The position numbers and the translations under genes were made by a program. The notes under the pieces were generated by a model. The model was not told the origin of the DNA and did not search any database. It saw nothing but the letters and a program-made list of their open reading frames with translations. A DNA stretch of 15,134 nucleotides from Coemansia sp. RSA 1804 (taxonomy: Eukaryota; Kickxellomycota; Kickxellomycetes; Kickxellales; Kickxellaceae). Below are positions 7,698 through 15,134 of this stretch, piece after piece (within the stretch, counting starts at the first letter, position 1; each line of letters opens with the position of its first letter). Location: NCBI GenBank assembly GCA_027578815.1, contig JANBTH010000537.1, positions 1-15,134 of the forward strand, given 5' to 3'.

Positions 7698-9119
7698 TCA
7701 ATCCACGCTAATGTCGTTGAGGCCCAGCTCCTCGTTCTGCTCGAACGAGCGCTCGTAGTCCTCGGTGACCATGTTTGGGTCTGGGTCTGGGGCATAGATG
7801 TTCTGCACATACGAGTGCGCCATTGGGTCGTCGAGAACCAGCGTCAGCGGCAGAACATCGCCGTTGGCAGCGGCGTCGAGTCTGGCAAGGAAGCGGAGGA
7901 AGCGGTCGCGCTTCTCGGCAGTCGCGGAGTCGCCGGCAAAAAAGGGTGCCCTGCGGTCGAGCTCGTCGTGCGCCTGACGTAGCAGACCCTCGATGGTGGT
8001 GAACTTGCCGCCCATGGTGCCGGCAAACATGTCGAGATCGACCTCAGGGACACAGAAGGAGCTTGTCTCGGACTTGAGGATATCGCGCGACAGATCGTCC
8101 TTGTCCTCCAGGGTCAGCGTGATGCGTCTGCCCTTGGTACTGATGGCGCCGCCGCACTTGACCTCGTTTGACTTGTATCCGCATTGGTCGCACGTGGTTG
8201 ACATGATGATGACTTGTTGGAAGTGCGGGATATCGACCATCTGCATCCGCGTGTCGCACGGCGCGTTGCACGAGGAGCAGTTGGCTGGGAACGTCAGGAT
8301 CTCGTTGTTCTCCGCCGCATCGCGCACCGCACGCTCCACCTTTTCCGCCGCCTCCATCTCCTTTTGCGCGTTAGTGCGGGCGGGTGCCGTCGCTGCCTCT
8401 GCTTCTGCTGCCTGCTCAGCACCATCGCCCTCGCTCATCATGCCGAGGTCTATCATCTGCTGCTTCGTGCGCGTGTAGTGGCTGATCTTCATCTTTGGAT
8501 CCGCGTGGGGCGCACACAGATTCTCCACATACGAGTTCCCCGACGGATCGTCCACCACCAGCGTCACCGCCTTTCCCGGCTCCTCGTCCTCTGGCAGCTC
8601 CAGCACGCCACGCAGCCTGTCCAGCAGCGTCTCAATTGCCTGGTACACGGCAGGTGCCGCTTCCTTGCGCTGCGGCTGGTCCAGCGACAAGTCCTCAATG
8701 AACCGCGTCACCAGGCCCTCGGCCGTCGTCAGCAGCGAGTTTGTAGCCGGCGGCGCCGTGAACTCGAACTCGGGAAACGATACGGAAGCCGAGCTGTTGC
8801 GCACGATCTGCCGGTTCAAATCGGCCTTTGTAGTGCACCGCACCTCGTATCTGTGGCCCTTTTCCTGGATCGCCTCTCCGCTCTGCACCTCGCTGTTCTT
8901 GAATCCGCAGTGCGGGCACTCGAACGCCATGACGATGATTGACTTGAAGTGCGGGATGCGCGTCAGAAGCAGTTTGGTCATCCCGTTCTCGTGGCACCGC
9001 ATGCACAGGCTCTCGATCTCAGTGGCCGACACGTTGTCGGCGTCCAGGTCCTGGAACAGCTGGTTGCCTGCATTGAGCCTCGGGAGCTTCTGCTCCGCTT
9101 CCTCATCGCTTGTGTTCAT
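7698..9119 (-). CDS. ZPR1: ZPR1 zinc finger protein
   Basis: A 473-residue homologue of eukaryotic ZPR1, the usual length for the family (about 460-490). It has the family's tandem architecture. The first C4 zinc finger has Cys 39, 42, 68 and 71 and is followed by an alpha/beta domain with LVVDDPSGNSYVEN (187-200). The second C4 finger has Cys 281, 284, 310 and 313 and is followed by a second domain with LVLDDPMAHSYVQN near the C-terminus. The two halves are visibly homologous (IPHF, GxK.NEV/SEV). The inter-domain segment (about 231-272) is Ala/Glu-rich and probably helical. ZPR1 binds eEF1A and is described as needed for eEF1A folding; it moves between cytoplasm and nucleus. The start is supported by a TATA element just upstream and no nearby alternative ATG. 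Coding DNA is GC-rich. It is divergent from the SKP1-like gene and convergent with the RRM gene. Confidence 0.96.
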   Translation of the reverse strand: MNTSDEEAEQKLPRLNAGNQLFQDLDADNVSATEIESLCMRCHENGMTKLLLTRIPHFKSIIVMAFECPHCGFKNSEVQSGEAIQEKGHRYEVRCTTKADLNRQIVRNSSASVSFPEFEFTAPPATNSLLTTAEGLVTRFIEDLSLDQPQRKEAAPAVYQAIETLLDRLRGVLELPEDEEPGKAVTLVVDDPSGNSYVENLCAPHADPKMKISHYTRTKQQMIDLGMMSEGDGAEQAAEAEAATAPARTNAQKEMEAAEKVERAVRDAAENNEILTFPANCSSCNAPCDTRMQMVDIPHFQQVIIMSTTCDQCGYKSNEVKCGGAISTKGRRITLTLEDKDDLSRDILKSETSSFCVPEVDLDMFAGTMGGKFTTIEGLLRQAHDELDRRAPFFAGDSATAEKRDRFLRFLARLDAAANGDVLPLTLVLDDPMAHSYVQNIYAPDPDPNMVTEDYERSFEQNEELGLNDISVD

Positions 9120-9150
9120 TTCCCTTTTCTGCGCAATGCGTGGTGGGTGG

Positions 9151-9158
9151 AATATATA
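9151..9158 (-). promoter_or_regulatory. TATA element of ZPR1
   Basis: On the minus strand this reads TATATATT, 32-39 bp upstream of the ZPR1 ATG. If used, the 5' UTR would be very short. Confidence 0.4.
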
Positions 9159-9866
9159 GACAGGCTGATTATAGCAACAAGGAGATAATGAGTGAATGCG
9201 AAGTGTTTTTTTCTCAATGGAAGAAGAGAAGAGCTTCTCCGCTTTTGGTGCAAAGAATTTTTTGTGTTAATTTTTACGCACTCGTGGCTTTGAAAAAAAA
9301 CACAAAAAACAGAAAGCTTTTGATTGCAAATCAGAATCACCGGGTTTAAATCTAGAGCCATCCGCCTCATGTGACCTAAAGCCAGAAATGCAGCCAATAT
9401 GCTTTTGGCTAGCGAAACCAGGGATTAAATGAGACAACATCCACATTAATAGTATGTGTGGATTGGCAATATGAAATACAATATTTCTATGCTAGCATTC
9501 ATATGATCTGTTTTTCCTGCTTTATTCGCATTGTAGACATATTCCTATGTTAATTATTTCCTAGAACTAGACAATGAAATTATATTCAAAGATTTGTCCG
9601 CATTCTAAAAGCAGAGCATCTGATCAACTGATATGTATCCGTTTCCTTTATATTTCTTGTTTCTTCTTTTTAATAAAAATACGTGACTTTAGCTGTTGCT
9701 CAGAAAAAAAAGAGGAATGAATGTCTAGTTATTAAGATTTGGTTTATCTCTTTTTCTTTTTTCCTGTTCAATTTTTTTTATTTTATTTCATTTTTCAGAT
9801 TAAAGTTGTATCTTCCAGACTCACCTCGTAAATCATATTCTACTTTGCGGCTCTTTAACAGTAAGT
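9159..9866. promoter_or_regulatory. Divergent intergenic region between ZPR1 and SKP1-like gene
   Basis: About 700 bp of AT-rich DNA serving two divergent genes. There are inverted repeats ATCCACA 9439-9445 with 9457-9463, and GAAATA 9473-9478 with TATTTC 9482-9487. A TATA-like stretch lies near 9647-9653. A long T-rich tract ends in CAG at 9796-9798, a good splice-acceptor-like sequence for a possible 5' UTR intron of the SKP1-like gene; no strong donor was found. No gene is supported inside. Confidence 0.4.
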
Positions 9867-10334
9867 ATGGCTATTAAACTGATTACATCGGATAACCAGG
9901 AGTTTGTCGTTGACGACAAGATTGCAGCCCAGAGTGAGCTAGTTAAAACTTTCCTTGCAGAACACAAGGAAGGTGATGTCCCTCTTCATCTAACCAATGT
10001 CGATGGTGAAACTTTGAAAAAGATTATCGAGTATTGCGAGCACCACAAAGACGATAAGCCATATGCTGATGAATATTATGATACCCGTGAGCTCGCAGCT
10101 GCTACAGATCCTTGGGACGATGAATTTATTAACGTCGAACACAATATGCTGTTCAGTATTCTGGTCTCTGCTAATTACATGATCATCAAGCCTCTGGTTG
10201 ACCTTGGTTGCAAAAGGGTTGCTAATATAATTAAAGACAAATCTAGTGATGAGATTCGCAAAATCTTTGGCATTGAGGAGGACTTTACTGAAGAAGAGAA
10301 GGAGCAGATTAGAAAGGAACAACTTCCACTTTAA
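9867..10334 (+). CDS. SKP1-like SCF ubiquitin ligase adaptor
   Basis: A 155-residue SKP1 homologue. The N-terminal BTB/POZ-like domain (about 2-62) starts with the family's IKL..SD pattern and includes YCEHHKDD (56-63). The Skp1 domain (about 90-150) has LF.ILVSANYM.IK.L.D, CK.VAN.IK and EIRK.F.I..DFT.EE. SKP1 links F-box proteins to cullin in SCF ubiquitin ligases, in cytoplasm and nucleus. The protein ends IRKEQLPL, whereas SKP1 proteins normally continue into an N-x-W-[CA]-E tail that contacts the F-box; that tail is missing. The start matches the family N-terminus exactly. Its ATG lies directly after GTAAGT, a perfect splice-donor hexamer. Codon use is markedly more AT-rich than in ZPR1 or GH17. 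It is either a divergent SKP1 paralogue or the main SKP1 with a shortened tail. Confidence 0.9.
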   Translation: MAIKLITSDNQEFVVDDKIAAQSELVKTFLAEHKEGDVPLHLTNVDGETLKKIIEYCEHHKDDKPYADEYYDTRELAAATDPWDDEFINVEHNMLFSILVSANYMIIKPLVDLGCKRVANIIKDKSSDEIRKIFGIEEDFTEEEKEQIRKEQLPL

Positions 10335-10672
10335 TAATTTTTCAGGATAAGCTTGCAAGCCCTTTTTCATTTCTCGTGGAAATCGAAAGCATTTTTTGTT
10401 CACATTTCTCTCTTTAGCTTTCTGCATTTCAAATATAAAAGTATTATTGAAACATCATGTATTGTAACTCGCGTAACTTGCTTTTCTCGTGCAAGTTTAC
10501 CACTACATTTTGATATACCCTGTTGTTATTTAATGCAAAATTATAATCAAAATTACATTTTCAGCCTGTGGGTTATTGCAGGTATTAAACATACTCTGTT
10601 GCAAATAGTTTTTTTAAAAGCTGCACTCTGCTAGAAAGAAATAAGATATATTGTGTATTTGTAATAAAGATT
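10335..10672. other. Convergent 3' region between SKP1-like gene and SDR1
   Basis: 338 bp without a gene. A 10-bp palindrome GCTTGCAAGC lies at 10351-10360, and a hairpin at 10473-10500. AATAAA at 10663-10668 (+) would give the SKP1-like gene a 3' UTR of about 330 nt running into the SDR1 coding end. ATTAAA on - (10529-10534) is a possible SDR1 signal. Confidence 0.4.
10473..10500 (+). repeat. 9-bp hairpin downstream of SKP1-like gene
   Basis: GTAACTTGC at 10473-10481 pairs with 10491-10500, with one bulged T and a 9-nt loop. If transcribed it would lie in the 3' UTR of the SKP1-like mRNA. Confidence 0.4.
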
Positions 10673-11464
10673 TCAAGCCTTGATGTACTCGATAAACCCA
10701 CACGACTCGGCTTTTGGTCCTTCGCGAACACTTCCATCGGCATTCGAGTTCATCACAACGGTGTCTCCAGCAAGGGTCTCGTCCTCAATACATCTAATGA
10801 CCTCGGAAGCAACACCATCAACCGTGTTGACACCAAAGCTACGCAGGTGCTTGTCAATTGATTCGGGAATCTCGTTGCTTGTCATGTTGGTTTCTATATG
10901 AACCGGGGCTACCGAATTAACACGGACTGGCGGTGTGCCCTGTGCCAGAGGTGCTGCCGAAGCGGTGAATGCTATAATAGCCGCCTTTGTAGCGCCATAG
11001 ACAGCCGTGAGCTCAGAGTAACGGATACCAAGGATGGACGATATGTTGATCACGCATCCTGGGCGTCCTGCCTTGTAGAACGACTTGACGGCCAGTCTTG
11101 TCCCTTCAATTGGAGCCTTGAGATTGATGTCGATGGTCTTTGAGATGGACTCGGAGTTCTCATCAGCCCAGAGATACGACCCACCAATTCCGGCATTATT
11201 AACCACTATGTCCATTGCGCCAAACTCGGTAATTGCCCTGTTTTGCAGTTCTGCAATCTCGTCGAGATTCCGGACATTGCATGTATGGAAAACAGCAACC
11301 TTGTCGCCCATCTTGTCATTCAACTCCTCTGCCACTTGTTCTCCTTGCTCCAGAACATCACCAATGACGACTTTGGCACCCTTTTCTACAAGCACCTCCA
11401 CTATGCGTTTGCCTATTCCACGGGCACCGCCGGTGACTACAGCAACCTTGCCTGATGTTTGCAT
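10673..11464 (-). CDS. Classical short-chain dehydrogenase/reductase, HPGD-like (SDR1)
   Basis: A 263-residue NAD(P)-dependent oxidoreductase of the classical SDR family, most like 15-hydroxyprostaglandin dehydrogenase-type enzymes. The Rossmann nucleotide motif TGGARGIG is at 11-18. D36 at the end of beta-2 favours NAD(H). NNAG is at 89-92. The catalytic set is N114, S143, Y156 and K160 (YGATK). The position that is usually Asp in the C-D-V adenine-contact motif is Asn (N63). The chosen ATG aligns with the start of the paralogue at 12535-13344 (MQ.SGKVAV.TG). An in-frame ATG 57 bp upstream (11519-11521) would add a very hydrophobic 19-residue leader; I regard that as UTR, but membrane anchoring remains possible. 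The substrate is unknown. A minus-strand TATA element lies 96 bp upstream. Confidence 0.9.
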   Translation of the reverse strand: MQTSGKVAVVTGGARGIGKRIVEVLVEKGAKVVIGDVLEQGEQVAEELNDKMGDKVAVFHTCNVRNLDEIAELQNRAITEFGAMDIVVNNAGIGGSYLWADENSESISKTIDINLKAPIEGTRLAVKSFYKAGRPGCVINISSILGIRYSELTAVYGATKAAIIAFTASAAPLAQGTPPVRVNSVAPVHIETNMTSNEIPESIDKHLRSFGVNTVDGVASEVIRCIEDETLAGDTVVMNSNADGSVREGPKAESCGFIEYIKA

Positions 11465-11559
11465 TCTTAGTAAAAAATGTAGTAAGCAAAAGAATAATAA
11501 TAAAGATGGCTCGAAAAGCAATATCTTTTTTCCAGCGACAAGATGTTAATAGTGTTTTC

Positions 11560-11567
11560 CTTTTATA
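11560..11567 (-). promoter_or_regulatory. TATA box of SDR1
   Basis: TATAAAAG on the minus strand, 96-103 bp upstream of the preferred start and about 40 bp upstream of the alternative start. It could drive transcripts that include both ATGs. Confidence 0.5.
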
Positions 11568-11718
11568 TTCAAATTTGTCTAGTGCACATACAAAAAGATG
11601 ACTCGGGGTATCTAGCTTAAAAATTTTGAAACCATTGTCATATTTTGTAATCCCAGAACAACAATAATGAGAACTAAATTATTGAGTACTAGAAAGTTAT
11701 TATCTTATTTTTCACGAT

Positions 11719-11785
11719 GCTTGGAATACGCCAAGCCAAAGAGAAAGCTAAACAATTGAATAATTGTTGAGCCACACTTTTTTTT
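11719..11785 (+). repeat. Two adjacent hairpins followed by a T run
   Basis: GCTTGG 11719-11724 pairs with CCAAGC 11731-11736, and AACAATT 11751-11757 pairs with AATTGTT 11762-11768. T8 follows at 11778-11785. The order stem, stem, T run resembles the 3' end of a Pol III transcript, but no A or B box was recognised upstream. Confidence 0.35.
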
Positions 11786-12406
11786 AAAACACAAATACAT
11801 GCTAGTCATGGGGAGGGAGAACGAAAGGCGTATGTGAAAGTTTCATTTGTCAAATTTACTTTGTAGCCTATTCCCACGATCCATGTGGATTGAGATAGTA
11901 CACAATAGCATATATAATGCCACTAGCGATTGGGTGTGATAGTATGAATTGGATATTTCATAAAAGCTATTTTTCTGGAATTATAGGCTTAGTAAGCCTT
12001 GAAAAGCGACTAGGATTTTATTATCAGAGCGACTTTATTATTATTATTTTTATTCTGCTAATATACGGGTTACTACTGCATGCTGATAGAGTGCATTTTA
12101 CAAACAAAGTATTATTATCGTTGTTTAACGTGTATGCGTATTTGACATTTGACTGAAATAGCATTGTTAGCTTTGCTTGGGAAGGAAGGGAATTTCCTGA
12201 GAATTAGCGGATAGAACTGGAATCCTGATATATGGAAAAAATATATAATAGCATTTTTTGTTCACACCCAAAAAGTAGTGGCGTGCAGGCTTGTTTAATT
12301 TGTATTATTGATCAAGCGTTTATGAACAAGCCAACAAAGGGACAAAAAGTTCATGAGAAAAAAGATAGGATGTTGCTGCCTTCTCAGCCTCTTTTGTGTC
12401 TCTTTC
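11786..12406. other. AT-rich intergenic DNA upstream of SDR1
   Basis: No supported gene. It contains TATA-like stretches (11911-11917, near 12240), a TTA-rich run (about 12036-12056) and a 17-bp sequence (12250-12266) identical to one at 10388-10404. A hydrophobic ORF on + (11917-12156) begins 6 bp after the start of a TATA-like site and is probably chance. Confidence 0.45.
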
Positions 12407-12412
12407 TTTATT
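12407..12412 (-). terminator. Poly(A) signal AATAAA of SDR2
   Basis: TTTATT on + reads AATAAA on -, 123 bp beyond the SDR2 stop. Confidence 0.4.
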
Positions 12413-12534
12413 CCTTGATCGTTCAAGAAGCATCCTTTGGTTGCTGGAATGTATCTCTCTACCTCAAACATCAGTGTCATATCATGAAATAAAAAAAACT
12501 AAAAAGATCTTGATCTCTCTCCCCGGTTTTGAAT

Positions 12535-13344
12535 CTAGAGCTTTGGCGTGCCAGTGATGATGCCCAGCGACATAGCCTTGCGGCCCTTGTGCACAAGCGG
12601 CGATTTGCCAGGCAGCAGCTTAATAGTATCGCCGCTGAGGGACTCGTCCTCGATGCACCGCACCATCTGGTCAACAACCTCGTCAACGGTCAGGATACCG
12701 CCGGCGCCGAGCACCGAGGTGGACGCACCCAACGCGCTGTCTCTAACCATCGCGGTGTCTGCGAAATTGGGTGCCACGGCATTGACCCTGATCGGCGGAT
12801 CCGCCTGGGCCAGGGTAGCGCAGGCGGCAGTGAAGTTGACAACACCGCTCTTGGTGGCGCCGTAGACGGGGCCGAATTCGGCGGGGAAAAACGCCATCAT
12901 CGACGCAACATTGACAACGCAGCCGGAGTGCCCGCAGTCGATGAAATGCTTCACCGCCACGCGCGTGCCCTCGATCGGCGCCTTCATGTTGATATCGATT
13001 GTGCGCGACACCGATCCGTTATCCGCATCCGTCCATGGGACGGTCCCGCCAACCCCCGCGTTGTTGACCATTATGTCTACCCGCCCAAACTCCTTCTCTG
13101 CAGCCGATACAAGTCCGCCGATGCTGTTCAGATCGCGTACGTCGCATCTATGGAACACCGCTACCGTCTTGCGTCCGCCCGCCCCGGCTCTGCCATTGAG
13201 CTCGCGCGCAGTTTCGATCCCCTCCTCCTCCAGAACGTCCGCCACTACCACAAAGCCGCCCTTGTCGACTATTACCTCGGCGAGCCGCTTGCCGAACCCC
13301 CGCGCTGCACCCGTGATAACTGCAACCTTGCCGCTGATCTGCAT
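12535..13344 (-). CDS. Classical short-chain dehydrogenase/reductase with PKL terminus (SDR2)
   Basis: A 269-residue paralogue of SDR1, in the same orientation about 1 kb away. The cofactor motif TGAARGFG is at 11-18. D36 favours NAD(H), and D68 in C-D-V keeps the usual adenine contact. NNAG is at 94-97. The catalytic set is N119, S148, Y161 and K165 (YGATK). With SDR1 it shares INxKAPIEGTR-xAVK, RCIEDE and the region after the active site, so both look HPGD-like. The C-terminus is PKL, a recognised variant of the SKL-type peroxisomal targeting signal PTS1. Peroxisomal location, for example in lipid-related oxidation, is therefore a reasonable inference; SDR1, ending IKA, lacks it. Coding DNA is clearly more GC-rich than SDR1. 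The substrate cannot be deduced. Confidence 0.92.
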   Translation of the reverse strand: MQISGKVAVITGAARGFGKRLAEVIVDKGGFVVVADVLEEEGIETARELNGRAGAGGRKTVAVFHRCDVRDLNSIGGLVSAAEKEFGRVDIMVNNAGVGGTVPWTDADNGSVSRTIDINMKAPIEGTRVAVKHFIDCGHSGCVVNVASMMAFFPAEFGPVYGATKSGVVNFTAACATLAQADPPIRVNAVAPNFADTAMVRDSALGASTSVLGAGGILTVDEVVDQMVRCIEDESLSGDTIKLLPGKSPLVHKGRKAMSLGIITGTPKL

Positions 13345-13985
13345 TTACTTGACTGTATAGATGGATAATAGAATATTAGACACAATAAAAGAACAAGTGG
13401 AGAGGGAAATAAGTATAATAATGACGAGAATATAAAATGACAAGGTTTTTTGTTACTGAAATCGGAACAATATTAAAAGAGGGGAAAACAAATGGAAGGA
13501 AAAAAGGGGAAAAGCAAAATATTGTTATTTTATATTGATGCACGGGACAGCGCATTTACTTTCCGTTTGTTTTCGTATTTGTGAATGATAAGCATGTGGA
13601 GAGGATATTTTTATTTGTTTCCTTTTTTCCTCTTGAAATCAAATGATAAAAACATCTTTCCCTTGAAGGGGGGGACCTTCGGGGCAAATTTAAGGTTCGG
13701 TAGCTCCGTGGTCTTGCCCATTTATTGTTCTGTAATTACACCCACTCATAATGCTCCAAAAGTGCGGGAAACTCAATATGAAAAAGAAACGCACATGCCT
13801 TTTTTGCCAATCGCCTTTTTTATGTAGACGCAACCAGAGACTCGTAATTTTAAAAAACAGAAAACCATTATCCATCATACACTTTCTTTCCTGTCTTTTC
13901 CTATGCATATCTGTTTGATGATGTCACTGATATAAGAAATAAATGATATGTCTGTTGTAATGTGAGCCACGGGGGCCAGTTGGGC
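13345..13985. other. Intergenic DNA between SDR2 promoter and zinc-knuckle gene end
   Basis: About 640 bp. The part next to SDR2 should hold its promoter; weak minus-strand TATA-like sequences lie around 13415-13435. TTTATT at 13721-13726 is a possible minus-strand poly(A) signal for the zinc-knuckle gene. A G7 run with overlapping short inverted repeats (CCCTT/AAGGG, GAAGG/CCTTC) lies near 13660-13700. No gene is supported. Confidence 0.4.
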
Positions 13986-15134
13986 TCAGGACACGGCTCC
14001 ATGGGTTTGCTGCTTGGCGTTCCAGTTGAGCGTCTGCGTGTATCTGCGGGTGGATCTTCCCATAGACCCACCACCACCACTCCCGCCTCGCCTGTTGCTG
14101 CTGCTGCCAGACTGACCATGCGCACGCGATCCGCCGCCATTGTTGTTGTTGTTGTTGTTGCCATTGTTGTTGGTGTGACCAGGGGCCTGCAAAGCCACAT
14201 TGCCGGATCTCCAAGTCATTGACGAGGACGGCGCAGACGATGGCTGCGGGGACGGTGGGACCACAGGGGCAGCCTTTGGCTGTATGGCTGTCGTGCCTCT
14301 GGGCACCACCGCCAGCGACGATGGCAAGATGCCCAGCTTCTCGCGCAACTGCTGGTTGGGCACAACAACATCCGACGGCAACGGGCATTCCGCGGCAATA
14401 TGGCCCTTCTGTCTGCACCGGTAGCAGAGTCGCGGACGTCGCCGCCGAGAGTCCGACTGCACACGCAGCATGGACGAAAGGCTTTCCAACTGGTCTGCCA
14501 GGTTGTTCAGCTCTGTTGCTGACCTTGAGCCATCGTCCGTTTCGCTCCCTGCATCCAGTCCTGCTGCTGCTAATCTCTGGTGGACCATCCCGTCGTTGGC
14601 TGCCGATGCGTCGTACATGCTGTACGATGAATATTCGTCATCGTGGTCCTCGCCATTGTACTGGTGCGAATGATGGCCCATGTAAGACCCAGGCCCGCCT
14701 AATGCATACGGTGATGATGACTGTACGGGCGTCATCGAGCGAGATTGTCTTGCAACACCAGCGGCTGCTGCCGCGGTTGGCGTCCAAGTATGGTGGCTGT
14801 GGCTCGATACCACCGGTCTAGCGTTAGAAAAGTTGGATATCGATGCAGAATGGGTGAGTGCATAGGTTGACATGCTCTGACGATGATGCCGCCTCTGCTG
14901 GGCGTCAGGCAGCCTTGGCGGAGTCCAGAATCCGTTCTCGTGTGCCGAAGCCATCATACCGCCCTGGTTGACCGGATACGGCATCGGCGTCTGGGGACTA
15001 CCGGCTCCCTCAAAGTCATCGTCGAGCGAAAACGATGCCCCGTTTGCTGTGTACCCACGGACTGATCCGACTCCGCTGTCTAGAAGCAGATCATCGTCCG
15101 TTTCGCTGCTGTAGGAATACGTCTTGTCGATGGC
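13986..15134 (-). CDS. CCHC zinc-knuckle protein, 5' end outside the window
   Basis: The frame is open from the stop at 13986 to the window edge (382 residues seen), so the ATG at 14984 need not be the start. The visible part is mostly low-complexity Ser/Gly/Pro/His-rich sequence. A short possible helix (SATELNNLADQLESL) precedes a single zinc knuckle of CX2CX4HX4C form at minus-strand 14426-14385. The knuckle sits after an Arg cluster (RRRRPR). Downstream are Pro-rich, Asn-rich and Gly/Arg-rich segments. CCHC knuckles bind single-stranded RNA or DNA, so an RNA-binding regulator is the likely class. A retroelement Gag is less likely: there is no protease or polymerase nearby and the low-complexity context differs. 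Two SETDD motifs (one at about 14531-14546, one at about 15092-15107) look like CK2 sites. No specific family is recognised. Confidence 0.75.
   Translation of the reverse strand, partial: AIDKTYSYSSETDDDLLLDSGVGSVRGYTANGASFSLDDDFEGAGSPQTPMPYPVNQGGMMASAHENGFWTPPRLPDAQQRRHHRQSMSTYALTHSASISNFSNARPVVSSHSHHTWTPTAAAAAGVARQSRSMTPVQSSSPYALGGPGSYMGHHSHQYNGEDHDDEYSSYSMYDASAANDGMVHQRLAAAGLDAGSETDDGSRSATELNNLADQLESLSSMLRVQSDSRRRRPRLCYRCRQKGHIAAECPLPSDVVVPNQQLREKLGILPSSLAVVPRGTTAIQPKAAPVVPPSPQPSSAPSSSMTWRSGNVALQAPGHTNNNGNNNNNNNGGGSRAHGQSGSSSNRRGGSGGGGSMGRSTRRYTQTLNWNAKQQTHGAVS
14140..14174 (-). repeat. Coding AAC trinucleotide repeat (poly-Asn)
   Basis: On the minus strand, AAC codons repeat with one or two interruptions and encode an Asn tract interrupted by Gly in the zinc-knuckle protein. 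This is a length-variable microsatellite and a prion-like or disordered segment. Confidence 0.8.

Noticed and set aside
8214..8942. 242-residue plus-strand ORF within ZPR1
   Set aside because: Opposite-strand shadow of a clearly conserved ZPR1 coding region with GC-rich third positions.
9339..9358. tRNA T-arm-like sequence (also near 12525)
   Set aside because: The TTCGA core of the B box is not met, and no acceptor or anticodon stems can be built.
11917..12156. 79-residue hydrophobic ORF
   Set aside because: The ATG begins 6 bp after the start of a TATA-like site, so it would lie before any transcript start; the hydrophobicity comes from TTA/ATT-rich DNA.

Overview
The window looks like nuclear DNA of a fungus, probably an early-diverging filamentous lineage; Kickxellomycotina (Coemansia-like) is my best guess, but it is only an inference. 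The reasons are: intron-free open reading frames; secreted family GH17 glucanases with Pro/Thr-rich linkers; AT-rich intergenic DNA with TATA and CCAAT elements and AATAAA signals; and eukaryote-only families (ZPR1, SKP1, PPIE-type RRM). I see no bacterial operon, CRISPR array, convincing tRNA or rRNA, or insertion sequence.

Layout, left to right. A short transcription unit (about 14-473) has a CCAAT/TATA promoter. Its first ATG opens a 43-residue basic, Ser-Pro-containing microprotein, and AATAAA follows. Directly after it lies a 230-bp block (471-703) packed with inverted repeats and ending in a T run; this is the best candidate for something undescribed. AT-rich DNA follows to 2158. Two paralogous GH17 cell-wall glucanase genes then run in tandem on + (2159-3388 and 4892-6742). 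They have different linkers but nearly identical catalytic C-terminal halves. A small RRM-only relative of cyclophilin E (7068-7490, +) meets ZPR1 (7698-9119, -) tail to tail. ZPR1 is divergent from a SKP1-like gene (9867-10334, +). Next come two short-chain dehydrogenase paralogues on - (10673-11464 and 12535-13344). The right edge holds the 3' part of a CCHC zinc-knuckle protein gene on - (13986 to beyond 15134).

These genes do not form one pathway. The GH17 pair probably act together on wall beta-glucan. The two dehydrogenases are a tandem duplicate pair that may have diverged in location, because one ends in a peroxisomal-type tripeptide. ZPR1 (eEF1A biogenesis), SKP1 (SCF ubiquitin ligases) and the RRM protein are housekeeping-type genes. 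The main things to follow up are the structured block, the microprotein, the charge-segregated repeat linker of the second glucanase, the SKP1 with an altered C-terminal tail, and the apparent gene conversion between the glucanases.
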